Below the pieces are notes generated by a model. The model was not told the DNA's origin. It saw only the letters and a list, made by a program, of their open reading frames with translations, and made no database searches. DNA of 64,000 nt, taken from the NCBI GenBank assembly GCA_946699065.1, contig CAMPDV010000004.1, positions 2,170,001 through 2,234,000 of the forward strand, given 5' to 3'. Within the stretch, counting starts at the first letter, position 1, and the number at the start of each line of letters is the position of its first letter. Below, in pieces: positions 49,007 to 61,700 of this stretch. Origin of the DNA: Loxodes magnus (lineage: Eukaryota > Ciliophora > Karyorelictea > Loxodida > Loxodidae). The position numbers and the translations under genes are program-made.

Positions 49007-49769
49007 ATGAAAACTATTGAAAACTTTAAGAAGGATATATCAAAAGTTGATATTAATAGATTATTAAATGAAGTTTTATAATTAAAGCTAGTAAATTAGC
49101 CCAATTGAACATAGTTAAATAGTTAATCTCACTTATAATTGAGTCAGAATGATTCAAAGACTTCTTAATTGTAGCTAATATTTAGCTTAGAGTACTTTAA
49201 GCAATGCTTAATTATTCAATTGAAGGTTTAATAAATTAAACATGATATTTAGTTTAAATTCAATGTTTTGCTTAATTTAAATAATCGTAAGTTCAGCTAT
49301 GAAAGACTTAAAGTAACTTGTAGATGAGTGGTCGTATGAAGAAGATTAGTTTGTCATAGAAAAAATGAAACTGCGCAACTTCTACTATAGATGGACTAAA
49401 ATAGCCAGATACCTCAATAAGAATATTCACTAAGGAGAAATTTTGAAAACAGATAAATAAATAAAGCGTAGATGGTCGCATGTTCTTTCTCCATTATTAA
49501 CTAATGAGTGGAATAGAAACGAAGCAATACTATTTGTTAAAATATCATAGAAGTATTAGCATTCAAGTCGTAGATATTGAATAAAGCTAAAGAAAGAGCT
49601 AAAGACTTACTCACACAAAATGCTTAAGTATAAATATAAATAATATTAATTGATGGGAGAAGCTAAATTTATAATTAGTCATAAGACCATCGAAGTAAAA
49701 AAAGAAATGACCTCAAGTTTTATTGGCTGCGTAAATACGTTGTGTAAACAACTAGGAAGTTTAGCATGA
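49007..49769 (+). CDS. Two-repeat Myb-like DNA-binding protein
   Basis: Exon 1 from ATG 49007 codes for a Gln/Ser-rich leader. A GTAAG...AG intron at 49287-49305 (19 nt; an alternative acceptor gives 37 nt) joins it in frame to the Myb part, which ends at TGA 49767-49769. Repeat 1 has EWSYEEDQFVIEKM ... RWTKIARYLNK ... KQIKRRWSHVL; repeat 2 starts NEWNRNEAILFVKI and ends RRYWIKLKKEL with TGA as its last Trp. The spaced Trp residues are those of Myb/SANT helices, so nuclear DNA binding is likely. About 235 residues. Confidence 0.7.
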
Positions 49770-49873
49770 AAAAATATATTTGCTTTAATTTAATATTTAG
49801 TATACAGAATTTAAAAGTCAAAATTTATAATTAATATATTACAAAAGTTAGGAACCATTCATATGATAACTGA

Positions 49874-50476
49874 ATGAAATTTAAATTAATACTGATATAG
49901 CAAACTTGTCTTACATTATTCATAAATATTTCTACTTAAAATGCTGAGCTAGATCTTAAAAAATACCAATCAATATATCAATTGATTAAGCCTAGAATAT
50001 AACCAGAGAATGATAATGATATACAAAATTGAAGGATTAGATTAATTATTATAATTAATTATTAAGTTTTAGAAGATGCTTCATTTCAATTCTTTTATCA
50101 ACTAACATTTAGGAATTAGAGTGTTTTTAAGTTTATTAAAAGCATAATAAGATAATTTTTAAAACAGTTGCTTAGTTTTAAGTAAAAGGATACTTTTTAT
50201 TTTGATTTAAAGAGTGAAAAAATATTAAAATATTTTAAATCTCTGCAATACACTGAAATGATATATTCTAATTTTACACTCGCTAAGGAAATATTTTGCT
50301 TTCTTTAGTTGAAAAGTCTTGTAAATATATCCTAAGCTTATTAAACCTATTTCAAACTAAAGTATCGATCTGTCTAAGCATTTGATAATTGTCAAATATA
50401 TTTAATCTTAGAATAAAAATAATAATAGATGCTTAGTTAGATTTAATATGGGTCGTCTGATTTCCTAAATTAATGA
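49874..50476 (+). CDS. Unknown helical protein (200 aa)
   Basis: ATG 49874 to TGA 50474-50476, about 100 bases after the Myb gene on the same strand. The protein is Phe/Leu/Gln/Lys-rich and looks folded and helical (LKYFKSLQYTEMIYSNFTLA, YQTYFKLKYRSVQAFDNC). The first 20 residues could be a weak hydrophobic segment. No Cys pattern or known motif. One internal TGA is Trp. Family not recognised. Confidence 0.55.
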
Positions 50477-50479
50477 CTA

Positions 50480-51395
50480 TTTTAATAATTATCCTTCAAA
50501 TTTAGTTAGAGCAAAACCATAAATAGAGTGAAATATATTTTAAAGTAAAGCACTTAATTTAATTTCTCTTTGATTTATTTTTAATAAGACTGACAAATCT
50601 TTTCACTCTCAATATGAATAATTAACAGAGTTTATCTTTATTAAAGAGCAAAAATATAAACTTAAGCTAAAATGCATATGATAACTCAATAAATTTTGCA
50701 CTCTTATAATTTAAATTTCTATAATTTCATTTTTTATTATCAATAGGGTATTTAAAAACTATTATACACTTTTTTAGATTATGCTTACTTAATAATTAAA
50801 AAATACCTAATAGAACTAAGTTGTTACTATTAAAAATATTAATAAATAGAATTTAACACAGTTTATTTGCCAAAAGTCTATATTAACTTAGTATATTAAT
50901 CTCTCTAATACATGAAATAGCATTATAAAAATAAAAAAAGGTACATTTGAAGTTCTGTTTACTAAAAGCTAGATAAATTGTTATTAAACTTATGAATAAT
51001 TTTGAAAATATTAGAGTGATTTATTTATTAATTTGGTTTATTCATCTTTAATTAAAAACTAAATTGGTAACAATTAACTTTACAACAGATTTAATAAGAG
51101 AAATTAGATTTGTTATGAATAATTTTATTTAAATGATAAAGTTAGACTTACTTTTTTTAAGGTACTTCTTGAAATTAGATTTCTTAAAATATAATAACTA
51201 ATTTCTTTTATAATGAAATTACAGTTTTTTAATTATTTTACTTTAATCCATCTTATAGGTTTTAAGCATATAGCTAGTAATTTTGCGCTAATAATTATGA
51301 TTTTTAAAGTTTAGATTAGTTCTAAATAAACTTAAGGCATAAGTAATTTCTTTTATCATAAGTTCATTTAAATACTTTTTATTAGTATTTAAATA
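50480..51395. other. AT-rich spacer, no gene seen
   Basis: Nothing supported before the tRNA cluster. Confidence 0.45.
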
Positions 51396-51397
51396 AG

Positions 51398-51460
51398 TCC
51401 GCATTAGTGATTAGGATATTCGGCTCTCGAAAGAACAGGGTTCAAGCCCCGGATGCGGAA
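51398..51460 (+). pseudogene. Shortened tRNA-Glu (CTC)-like gene
   Basis: A perfect 7-bp acceptor stem (TCCGCAT/ATGCGGA), a partial D-arm (TAGTGATTAGGAT), an anticodon loop CTCTCGA reading CTC, and a T-arm with TTCAAGC. Total length is 63 nt, about nine short of a normal tRNA: D-arm and variable-loop bases are missing, the anticodon stem has mismatches and the T stem one. It is probably a decayed tRNA-Glu gene, less likely a functional truncated tRNA. Confidence 0.6.
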
Positions 51461-51498
51461 TTATTTTGTCATCGCTGTTGAATTTATAAAATTAAAAA

Positions 51499-51571
51499 CG
51501 CCCAACGTGGGGCTCGAACCCACGACCACCAGATTAAGAGTCTGACGCTCTACCGACTGAGCTAGCCGGGC
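51499..51571 (-). tRNA. tRNA-Lys (CTT)
   Basis: Minus strand, 73 nt, no intron. Acceptor GCCCGGC/GTTGGGC, D-arm TAGCTCAGTCGGTAGAGC, anticodon loop ACTCTTAAT with CTT, T-arm GTGGGTTCGAGCCCCAC, discriminator G. All arms are standard. It is convergent with the tRNA-Glu-like gene 38 bases away. Confidence 0.95.
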
Positions 51572-51792
51572 TTAATCTTTATAACTTAAATTTCTTAAAT
51601 ATATTTATTTATAGAATAAGAAAGCTTTATTAACTAAATATTTTATTTAATCGCGTTTTTTTCGATAACAAAATCAGATAAATATTTTAAGAAAACCTAA
51701 AATAGCTCTTATTATTTTAGGAGAGACCTTGAAATTCATTAATTTTAGTTAGAAGTCTTCTAAATTAAAGGACTGATTGGAACTATGTTAGT

Positions 51793-53681
51793 TCACCTTG
51801 CTTGTTTTAAAACATTATTTTATAAAATATACTTGGATAAATGTTCTTAATTAGTCAAATCTGAGTTTTAGAACTTCTTTCTATTATTTTATTCTCCTTT
51901 TGCTATATATTTTAAATAAATAATTCAGAATGATCCATTGATTTTTGTTATAAGATTCTACATTCTTTTTAAATTTTTTATTATAGCGTTTTTAGCTTAT
52001 ATATCATTGCATTTTCCTTCTTATGTTTTATATAAAATCGTTTTATTATATGTTCGGATGCATTCTTATTATCCTTAGGTTCTTTAAATAGTTTCCTGCT
52101 ATAGTATCTGCTTTTCCTAAAATTTTTTTTATTTAAAGAAGTGCGAAAAAAATTTTAAAAGTTTGAGAAATTTAATTGAATTATTAGTCTATCTGTCAAC
52201 TTTTGTCTCATTTGCGAATTAAATCTTATTAATAGTCTCATCTATAGCTAGAATCAAAATTTTTATTTTTAGGCTATTTTCTCTAGCATCTATTTTAATT
52301 TTAATTTTTATTATTTTAACTCTTATTATGATTTCCTTCTCTTTAATCAAATGCATTATATCAAAATTTGTATTATGTATGAAATATTAACTCTTTTTTA
52401 GCTATAAAAAGTATTTAAAAAGGAGCTTGATAAAGAATTATGATTAATGGCTCAATAATAATAATATCAATTAATACGTTTTTCTATATTTTCATATAGG
52501 TAATAAAACTGCTTATTTATATCTTATTCATCAGTCCTACTCTACTAATTTCTACTGCTTCAATTTTATCCAGATCACTGTAGTAATTCCTCATTCCACT
52601 TTAGAATTTCAATTCTTCTTTTCAATAATTTTTAATTGAAGCTTTTAATTCTAAAATATATTTCTTTTAACTGCTTTTAAGTACGAAAATTAAGAGTAAA
52701 GTAACTTTTATTGTATATTAACATCTTTTTTAAATCGTATTTTTAAGCCTTGAAACTCCTAAATAAAATCTTGTAGAGTTTCACATGATTAAATATGAGC
52801 GAAGCTATCTAATTCTCCGTATATGCAAATCTCAGAGTCCTTAATTTCGAAGTGTCTTTGTTATAAGTCGTATTAGAAATTATAGTAAAAGGTTCTCCAT
52901 TTGTATTTAGAAATTGTTTCTCTAATCATAAATTAATTTAGTTTCGTATAAAATGGAAATTATCTTGTTTCTTTATAAATATCTTCAAAGTTAAAATATG
53001 AAGTTTACATTGATCTCATACTTTCTGTAGCATCTTAAAAGAACTTTTCTTTTATTTTGTTATAATCCTTATTCAACAATTTTTTTCAATATTCTATACA
53101 TCTATTTCAAAATGTTAAGTTTCTCTTAGTTTTTAAAATATTTCAGGTTAGTTTGTAAATAAAAAAGCAATATTAGAGTCAGAATTCGTTTATGTTTCTT
53201 ATCATAATTTTAAATAAAACTTTAAATATCTCGTATGTAGTACTCAAATGGTAGTTAATTCAAATCTATGAAGCATGATTAATTAAATGTTGAGTTTTTA
53301 TTTTAGAGTGTATATCTTGCTCTTTCTTTAACTACTCTGTACGTCTTTCTTTATTTTTCCGATGTTCCTTAGAATCGTTTATGGAATAACTTCTGAACCA
53401 TACTTAGTATTTAAAAATTTATTGAGTTATATTCTAATATTTTTGACAACCATAATACGGATCAACACATTTCTTATTTTTTGCACTATTTCTAAGTAAA
53501 GGACTTTATAATATTCATTTTCATATGGAAAGTATATCTTAGTAAGTTACCCTCTTAGATTTCAAAATATTCAAATTGTGTGAATTTTTATCATAATGAA
53601 TATCATATGTGTTGCAGGTTTTTCTGTTTTTATTGATTAATAATTATGATAATTATACTTTTTTAATTTTAGTTTTTTCAT
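51793..53681 (-). CDS. Unknown long protein with many in-frame TGA codons
   Basis: Minus strand, from a likely ATG at 53681 to a possible TGA at 51793-51795. One frame is strongly protein-like from about 52950 to 52610 (FNFEDIYKETRQFPFYTKLN; RHFEIKDSEICIYGELDSFA; SCETLQDFIQEFQGLKIRFK) and stays open down to 51793 if TGA is Trp. Between 53000 and 53350 a second frame (NQLPFEYYIRDIQSFIQNYD) competes and the first has five TGA in 60 codons, so a short intron probably switches frames there. Alternative ends are TGA at 52609, 52467 or 51925. No family recognised. It diverges from the kinase gene at 53827. Confidence 0.5.
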
Positions 53682-53826
53682 AAAGATTTCCCTTTTTTTA
53701 GTTACTTAATATTTTTCTTAATTTAATTTTAAAAATAATTTATTTTCTTTAATGATAGAAAAAATATTACTCTATTCTGGTACTTTTTAATGCTTAAGAA
53801 ATTATTTTACGTAAAATTATAAAAAA

Positions 53827-54800
53827 ATGATTTCGGCACTGGATTAGGATTAGATTATATAAGATGCAGAAATTCAAAATATTGAAGAGATAGCAAAAGG
53901 AGGTTTCGGAGTAATTTACAAAGGCTTAATAAAAGAAACAGAGATAGCAATTAAAGAACTATATAATCAAAATTTAACTCCAAAAGAAAAATAAGAGTTT
54001 GAAAATGAAACTGCGCTAATGTGTAAAATGAGACATCCAAATGTAATTACAGTATATGGTTACTGTTAGTCTCCATTAAGTTTAATAATGGAGTTCATGT
54101 CTAGAAGTTTATTTCACTTACTTCATAGTAACTAAGAAATGCCTTGGGAAATGCGCTATAATATAAGTTTAGACATTGTCTAAGGGCTACAATATATTCA
54201 GTGAAAAAAATATTATTCATAAAGATATAAAAAATCCAAATATTCTATTGGATAATAATTGCAAAGCAAAAATTACTGACTTTTGATTGTCTAGAATAAG
54301 AAATGAGTCCAAATAATAGTAAGTGAGTCATAAGTAGGGACAGTTAGTTGGATGGCACCTAAGATAATGAGTATTTAACCAAAATATAGCGTATAGTCTG
54401 ATATTTTTTCTTTAGGAGTCACTTTTTTGGGAAATTGCGGCTCGTAAATTACCGATTAAAGGTGCTAATCATGAATTTATTAAGGAAAGTATCAGAGCAG
54501 GGGAAAGAGAATAAATACCAGAAGATTGTCCTTAAGAATATCAGCAAATAATAAAAGGTTTCTGGTTTTGAAATCCAATTGAAAGAACAACTTTGCAAAA
54601 AACTTATGAATCATTAAAGAAAACGCTAAAAGCATCATAAAACTAGCCTGTTATTCCCGTTCAAAATAACTAAACCTTAATAACTAAGTAAGATTAAAAA
54701 ACCTTAAGAAGAAAGAAAAACTATTACACCTGATCTTAACAATTTAAAAATTTCATCCTTACAAAGAATCATAACGACTAAAGATCAAGCAAAACAGAAA
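53827..54800 (+). pseudogene. Decayed TKL-type protein kinase domain
   Basis: From ATG 53827: IAKGGFGVIYKG (P-loop), IAIKEL (beta-3 Lys), MRHPNVITVYGYC and LIMEFMSRSLFHLLH match kinase subdomains I-V. HKDIKNPNILLD, TDFWLSR (DFG with TGA for Gly), VGTVSWMAP and SDIFSLGVTF follow, but in changing frames: breaks lie near 54200, 54330 and 54420, and none can be removed as a GT-AG intron. A Ser/Gln-rich tail leads into WD40-like sequence. The closest plan is a kinase followed by a WD40 sensor. Either a pseudogene or a locus with assembly errors; the three breaks plus DFG loss favour decay. Confidence 0.65.
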
Positions 54801-54839
54801 TATTTGCATAATAAAATTTCTATTCTCATTAAGAAAAAA

Positions 54840-55729
54840 CTCAAGGTAATTCTTAATTATTTTAGACTAAATATTAACTGGGTATTAGTTTGGAGTTTAC
54901 TCAGTAGCAAATTATATGGACAAGAAATAAATCGTATCTGAAAGTTCTGATAAGACGATCAAAGTCTGAGATTTAAAAGCGGAGAGATGTCTGAGGAATT
55001 TAACTGGACATACGAATGGAGTTAGATCTAAAGACAAAAAATGGCTTGTATCTGCAAGAATTGGTTGATAAAACGATCAAAGTCTGAAACTTATAGACAT
55101 ATCAATATAATCAAACTTAAAAGGGCATTCGGATTACTTGTACAAAGCTTTGATAACATCGGATAAAAGTTTTATAATATCAATTTTGAGTAATAATAAA
55201 AAAAAGAATATGGAATAAAATATGGGTAAATGTATTCGGAATATGTATGGGATGTTGGATCAGAGTAAATTTAAGCTTTAAGTGTGGACAATAAAGGGTA
55301 AAATGTAAGTGGAGTGAAAAAGAAGGCGAGTAAGCAAAAAAATGAGAGAAAAAAATAGAAAATCTTCAATAAAAAGTAAATAAGATAAAATTTTATTTAA
55401 AGTTTTTAAAGTATGCTAAAAATATTCTCTATAAAATTTAAATAAATTTAACTAATAGTTCAAGGAATAGTTTTGAAGTACCGAAGTTTCAAAGTAATAC
55501 AATCCCCTCAAGATAAATGTACTCTGAAAAATAAGATAAGCCAAAGAATTTAAAAAGTTTAAAAGGCCAAACATAATTAAAAGACACCATCATGACGAAT
55601 TATAGACTCGTCGCATTATTGAACTTTCAAATAGATAAAATGTAAAAATAAAAGGTAGCCTAAGTATATAAAAAAAGTGTTGACTGATAGAAGAAAAAGT
55701 ATATTTGAAGAAAATAGGAATAGACTATG
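54840..55729 (+). pseudogene. Degenerate WD40 repeats
   Basis: Recognisable WD40 pieces in shifting frames: SSDKTIKVWDLKAERCLRNL with GHTNGVRS, then DKTIKVWNL and GHSDYLYKALITSDKSFIIS. They are quite different from the array that follows, with frame breaks and spacer DNA from 55400 to 55700. They look like the old propeller of the kinase protein, overtaken by the expanded array. Confidence 0.55.
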
Positions 55730-58700
55730 GGACGTCAAGACAGGTACCTGTAAGACCATGAGTGGTCACACAAATGTTGTATATGCTGTGGCTATATCCA
55801 GTGATTAAGAGTTCATCGTATCGGGAAGTGTAGATTAGACGGTGAGACTATGCGACGTCAAGACAGGTACCTGTAAGACCATGAGTGGTCACACAGGTTA
55901 TGTATATGCTGTGGCTATATCCAGTGATTCAGAGTTCATCGTATCGGGAAGTGAAGATAATACGGTGAGACTATGGGACGTCAAGACAGGTACCTGTAAG
56001 ACCATGAGTGGTCCCACACATTATGTTTATGCTGTTGCTATATCCAGTGATTCAGAGTTCATCGTATCGGGAAGTGTAGATTAGACGGTGAGACTATGGG
56101 ACGTCAAGACAGGTACCTGTAAGACCATGAGTGGTCACACAAATTAGGTATCATCTGTGGCTATATCCAGTAATTCAGAGTTCATCGTATCGGGAAGTGT
56201 AGATTAGACGGTGAGACTATGGGACGTCAAGACAGGTACCTGTAAGACCATGAGTGGTCACACAAATTAGGTATCATCTGTGGCTATATCCAGTAATTCA
56301 GAGTTCATCGTATCGGGAAGTTATGATTAGACGGTGAGACTATGGGACGTCAAGACAGGTACCTGTAAGAACATTAGTGGTCACACAAATGTTGTATATG
56401 CTGTGGCTATATCCAGTGATTCAGAGTTCATCGTATCGGGAAGTGTAGATTAGACGGTGAGACTATGGGACGTCAAGACAGGTACCTGTAAGACCATGAG
56501 TGGTCACACAAATGTTGTATATGCTGTGGCTATATCCAGTAATTCAGAGTTCATCGTATCGGGAAGTTATGATTAGACGGTGAGACTATGGGACGTCAAG
56601 ACAGGTACCTGTAAGACCATGAGTGGTCACTCTAGTTATGCATGATCTGTGTCTATATCCAGTGATTCAGAGTTCATCGTATCGGGAAGTGTAGATTAGA
56701 CGGTGAGACTATGGGACGTCAAGACAGGTACCTGTAAGACCATGAGTGGTCCCACACTGGTTATGTTTATGCTGTGGATATATCCAGTGATTCAGAGTTC
56801 ATCGTATCGGGAAGTGTAGATTAGACGGTGAGACTATGGGACGTCAAGACAGGTACCTGTAAGACCATGAGTGGTCCCACACTGGTTATGTTTATGCTGT
56901 GGATATATCCAGTGATTCAGAGTTCATCGTATCGGGAAGTTATGATTAGACGGTGAGACTATGCGACGTCAAGACAGGTACCTGTAAGACCATGAGTGGT
57001 CACTCTAGTTATGTATATGCTGTGTCTGTATCCAGTGATTCAGAGTTCATCGTATCGGGAAGTTATGATTAGACGGTGAGACTATGGGACGTCAAGACAG
57101 GTACCTGTAAGACCATGAGTGGTCCCACACTGGTTATGTTTATGCTGTGGATATATCCAGTAATTCAGAGTTCATCGTATCGGGAAGTTATGATTAGACG
57201 GTGAGACTATGCGACGTCAAGACAGGTACCTGTAAGACCATGAGTGGTCACTCTAGTTATGTATATGCTGTGTCTGTATCCAGTGATTCAGAGTTCATCG
57301 TATCGGGAAGTGTAGATTAGACGGTGAGACTATGCGACGTCAAGACAGGTACCTGTAAGACCATGAGTGGTCACACACATTATGTTTATGCTGTGGATAT
57401 ATCCAGTGATTCAGAGTTCATCGTATCGGGAAGTGTAGATTAGACGGTGAGACTATGGGACGTCAAGACAGGTACCTGTAAGACCATTAGTGGTCACACA
57501 AATTAGGTATCATCTGTGGCTATATCCAGTAATTCATAGTTCATCGTATCGGGAAGTTATGATTAGACGGTGAGACTATGGGACGTCAAGACAGGTACCT
57601 GTAAGACCATGAGTGGTCACACAGGTTATGTATATGCTGTGGCTATATCCAGTGATTCAGAGTTCATCGTATCGGGAAGTTATGATTAGACGGTGAGACT
57701 ATGGGACGTCAAGACAGGTACCTGTAAGACCATGAGTGGTCACACAAATTAGGTATCATCTGTGGCTATATCCAGTAATTCAGAGTTCATCGTATCGGGA
57801 AGTGTAGATTAGACGGTGAGACTATGGGACGTCAAGACAGGTACCTGTAAGACCATGAGTGGTCACACAAATTATGTTTATGCTGTTGCTATATCCAGTG
57901 ATTCAGAGTTCATCGTATCGGGAAGTTATGATTAGACGGTGAGACTATGCGACGTCAAGACAGGTACCTGTAAGACCATGAGTGGTCACACACATTATGT
58001 TTATGCTGTGGATATATCCAGTGATTCAGAGTTCATCGTATCGGGAAGTGAAGATAATACGGTGAGACTATGGGACGTCAAGACAGGTACCTGTAAGACC
58101 ATGAGTGGTCACTCTAGTTATGTATATGCTGTGTATATATCCAGTGATTCAGAGTTCATCGTATCGGGAAGTTATGATTAGACGGTGAGACTATGGGACG
58201 TCAAGACAGGTACCTGTAAGACCATGAGTGGTCCCACACTGGTTATGTTTATGCTGTGGATATATCCAGTAATTCAGAGTTCATCGTATCGGGAAGTTAT
58301 GATTAGACGGTGAGACTATGCGACGTCAAGACAGGTACCTGTAAGACCATGAGTGGTCACACACATTATGTTTATGCTGTGGATATATCCAGTGATTCAG
58401 AGTTCATCGTATCGGGAAGTGTAGATTAGACGGTGAGACTATGCGACGTCAAGACAGGTACCTGTAAGACCATGAGTGGTCACACTAGTTATGTATATGC
58501 TGTGTCTATATCCAGTGATTCAGAGTTCATCGTTTCGGGAAGTGTAGATTAGACGGTGAGACTATGCGACGTCAAGACAGGTACCTGTAAGACCATGAGT
58601 GGTCACACAGGTTATGTATATGCTGTTGCTATATCCGGTAATTCATAGTTCATCGTATCGGGAAGTTATGATTAGACGGTGAGACTATGGGACGTCAAGA

Positions 58701-61700
58701 CAGGTACCTGTAAGACCATGAGTGGTCACACACATTATGTTTATGCTGTGGATATATCCAGTGATTCAGAGTTCATCGTATCGGGAAGTGAAGATAATAC
58801 GGTGAGACTATGGGACGTCAAGACAGGTACCTGTAAGACCATGAGTGGTCACTCTAGTTATGTATGATCTGTGGCTATATCCAGTGATTCAGAGTTCATC
58901 GTATCGGGAAGTTATGATAATACGGTGAGACTATGGGACGTCAAGACAGGTACCTGTAAGACCATGAGTGGTCACACAGGTTATGTATATGCTGTTGCTA
59001 TATCCGGTAATTCATAGTTCATCGTATCGGGAAGTTATGATTAGACGGTGAGACTATGCGACGTCAAGACAGGTACCTGTAAGACCATGAGTGGTCACAC
59101 ACATTATGTTTATGCTGTGGATATATCCAGTGATTCAGAGTTCATCGTATCGGGAAGTGTAGATTAGACGGTGAGACTATGCGACGTCAAGACAGGTACC
59201 TGTAAGACCATGAGTGGTCACACAGGTTATGTATATGCTGTGTCTATATCCAGTGATTCAGAGTTCATCGTTTCGGGAAGTGTAGATTAGACGGTGAGAC
59301 TATGCGACGTCAAGACAGGTACCTGTAAGACCATGAGTGGTCACACAGGTTATGTATATGCTGTTGCTATATCCAGTGATTCAGAGTTCATCGTATCGGG
59401 AAGTGTAGATTATACGGTGAGACTATGGGACGTCAAGACAGGTACCTGTAAGACCATGAGTGGTCCCACACATTATGTTTATGCTGTGGCTATATCCAGT
59501 GATTCAGAGTTCATCGTTTCGGGAAGTTATGATTAGACGGTGAGACTATGGGACGTCAAGACAGGTACCTGTAAGACCATGAGTGGTCACACAAATGTTG
59601 TAATTTCTGAGACTATATCCAGTGATTAAGAGTTCATCGTATCGGGAAGTGTAGATTAGACGGTGAGACTATGCGACGTCAAGACAGGTACCTGTAAGAC
59701 CATGAGTGGTCACACACATTATGTTTATGCTGTGGCTATATCCAGTGATTCAGAGTTCATCGTTTCGGGAAGTTATGATTAGACGGTGAGACTATGGGAC
59801 GTCAAGACAGGTACCTGTAAGACCATGAGTGGTCACACTAGTTATGTATATGCTGTGTCTGTATCCAGTGATTCAGAGTTCATCGTATCGGGAAGTGTAG
59901 ATTAGACGGTGAGACTATGGGACGTCAAGACAGGTACCTGTAAGACCATGAGTGGTCACACAAATGTTGTAATTTCTGAGACTATATCCAGTGATTCAGA
60001 GTTCATCGTATCGGGAAGTTATGATTAGACGGTGAGACTATGCGACGTCAAGACAGGTACCTGTAAGACCATGAGTGGTCACTCTAGTTATGTATATGCT
60101 GTGGATATATCCAGTGATTCAGAGTTCATCGTATCGGGAAGTTATGATTAGACGGTGAGACTATGGGACGTCAAGACAGGTACCTGTAAGACCATGAGTG
60201 GTCACACAGGTTATGTATATGCTGTGTCTATATCCAGTGATTCAGAGTTCATCGTTTCGGGAAGTGTAGATTAGACGGTGAGACTATGCGACGTCAAGAC
60301 AGGTACCTGTAAGACCATGAGTGGTCACACACATTATGTTTATGCTGTGGATATATCCAGTGATTCAGAGTTCATCGTATCGGGAAGTTATGATTAGACG
60401 GTGAGACTATGGGACGTCAAGACAGGTACCTGTAAGACCATTAGTGGTCACACAAATGTTGTATATGCTGTGGCTATATCCAGTGATTCATAGTTCATCG
60501 CTTCGGGAAGTTTCGATTAGACGGTGAGACTATGGGACGTCAAGACAGGTACCTGTAAGACCATGAGTGGTCACACAAATTAGGTATCATCTGTGGCTAT
60601 ATCCAGTAATTCAGAGTTCATCGTATCGGGAAGTGTAGATTAGACGGTGAGACTATGGGACGTCAAGACAGGTACCTGTAAGACCATGAGTGGTCACACA
60701 AATTATGTTTATGCTGTTGCTATATCCAGTGATTCAGAGTTCATCGTATCGGGAAGTTATGATTAGACGGTGAGACTATGGGACGTCAAGACAGGTACCT
60801 GTAAGACCATGAGTGGTCACACACATTATGTTTATGCTGTGGATATATCCAGTGATTCAGAGTTCATCGTATCGGGAAGTTATGATTAGACGGTGAGACT
60901 ATGCGACGTCAAGACAGGTACCTGTAAGACCATGAGTGGTCACACACATTATGTATATGCTGTGTCTGTATCCAGTGATTCAGAGTTCATCGTATCGGGA
61001 AGTTATGATTAGACGGTGAGACTATGGGACGTCAAGACAGGTACCTGTAAGACCATGAGTGGTCACACACATTATGTTTATGCTGTGGATATATCCAGTA
61101 ATTCAGAGTTCATCGTATCGGGAAGTGAAGATAATACGGTGAGACTATGGGACGTCAAGACAGGTACCTGTAAGACCATGAGTGGTCACACAAATTAGGT
61201 ATCATCTGTGGCTATATCCAGTAATTCATAGTTCATCGTATCGGGAAGTTATGATTAGACGGTGAGACTATGGGACGTCAAGACAGGTACCTGTAAGACC
61301 ATTAGTGGTCACACTAGTTATGTATATGCTGTGTCTGTATCCAGTGATTCAGAGTTCATCGTATCGGGAAGTGAAGATAATACGGTGAGACTATGGGACG
61401 TCAAGACAGGTACCTGTAAGACCATGAGTGGTCACACAGGTTATGTATATGCTGTGTCTGTATCCAGTGATTCAGAGTTCATCGTATCGGGAAGTTATGA
61501 TTAGACGGTGAGACTATGGGACGTCAAGACAGGTACCTGTAAGACCATGAGTGGTCACACACATTATGTTTATGCTGTGGATATATCCAGTGATTCAGAG
61601 TTCATCGTATCGGGAAGTGAAGATAATACGGTGAGACTATGGGACGTCAAGACAGGTACCTGTAAGACCATGAGTGGTCACACAAATTAGGTATCATCTG

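Noticed and set aside
54300-54345. GTAAGTGAG...AG as an intron that would repair the kinase frame
   Set aside because: None of the possible acceptor sites gives the frame needed for VGTVSWMAP.
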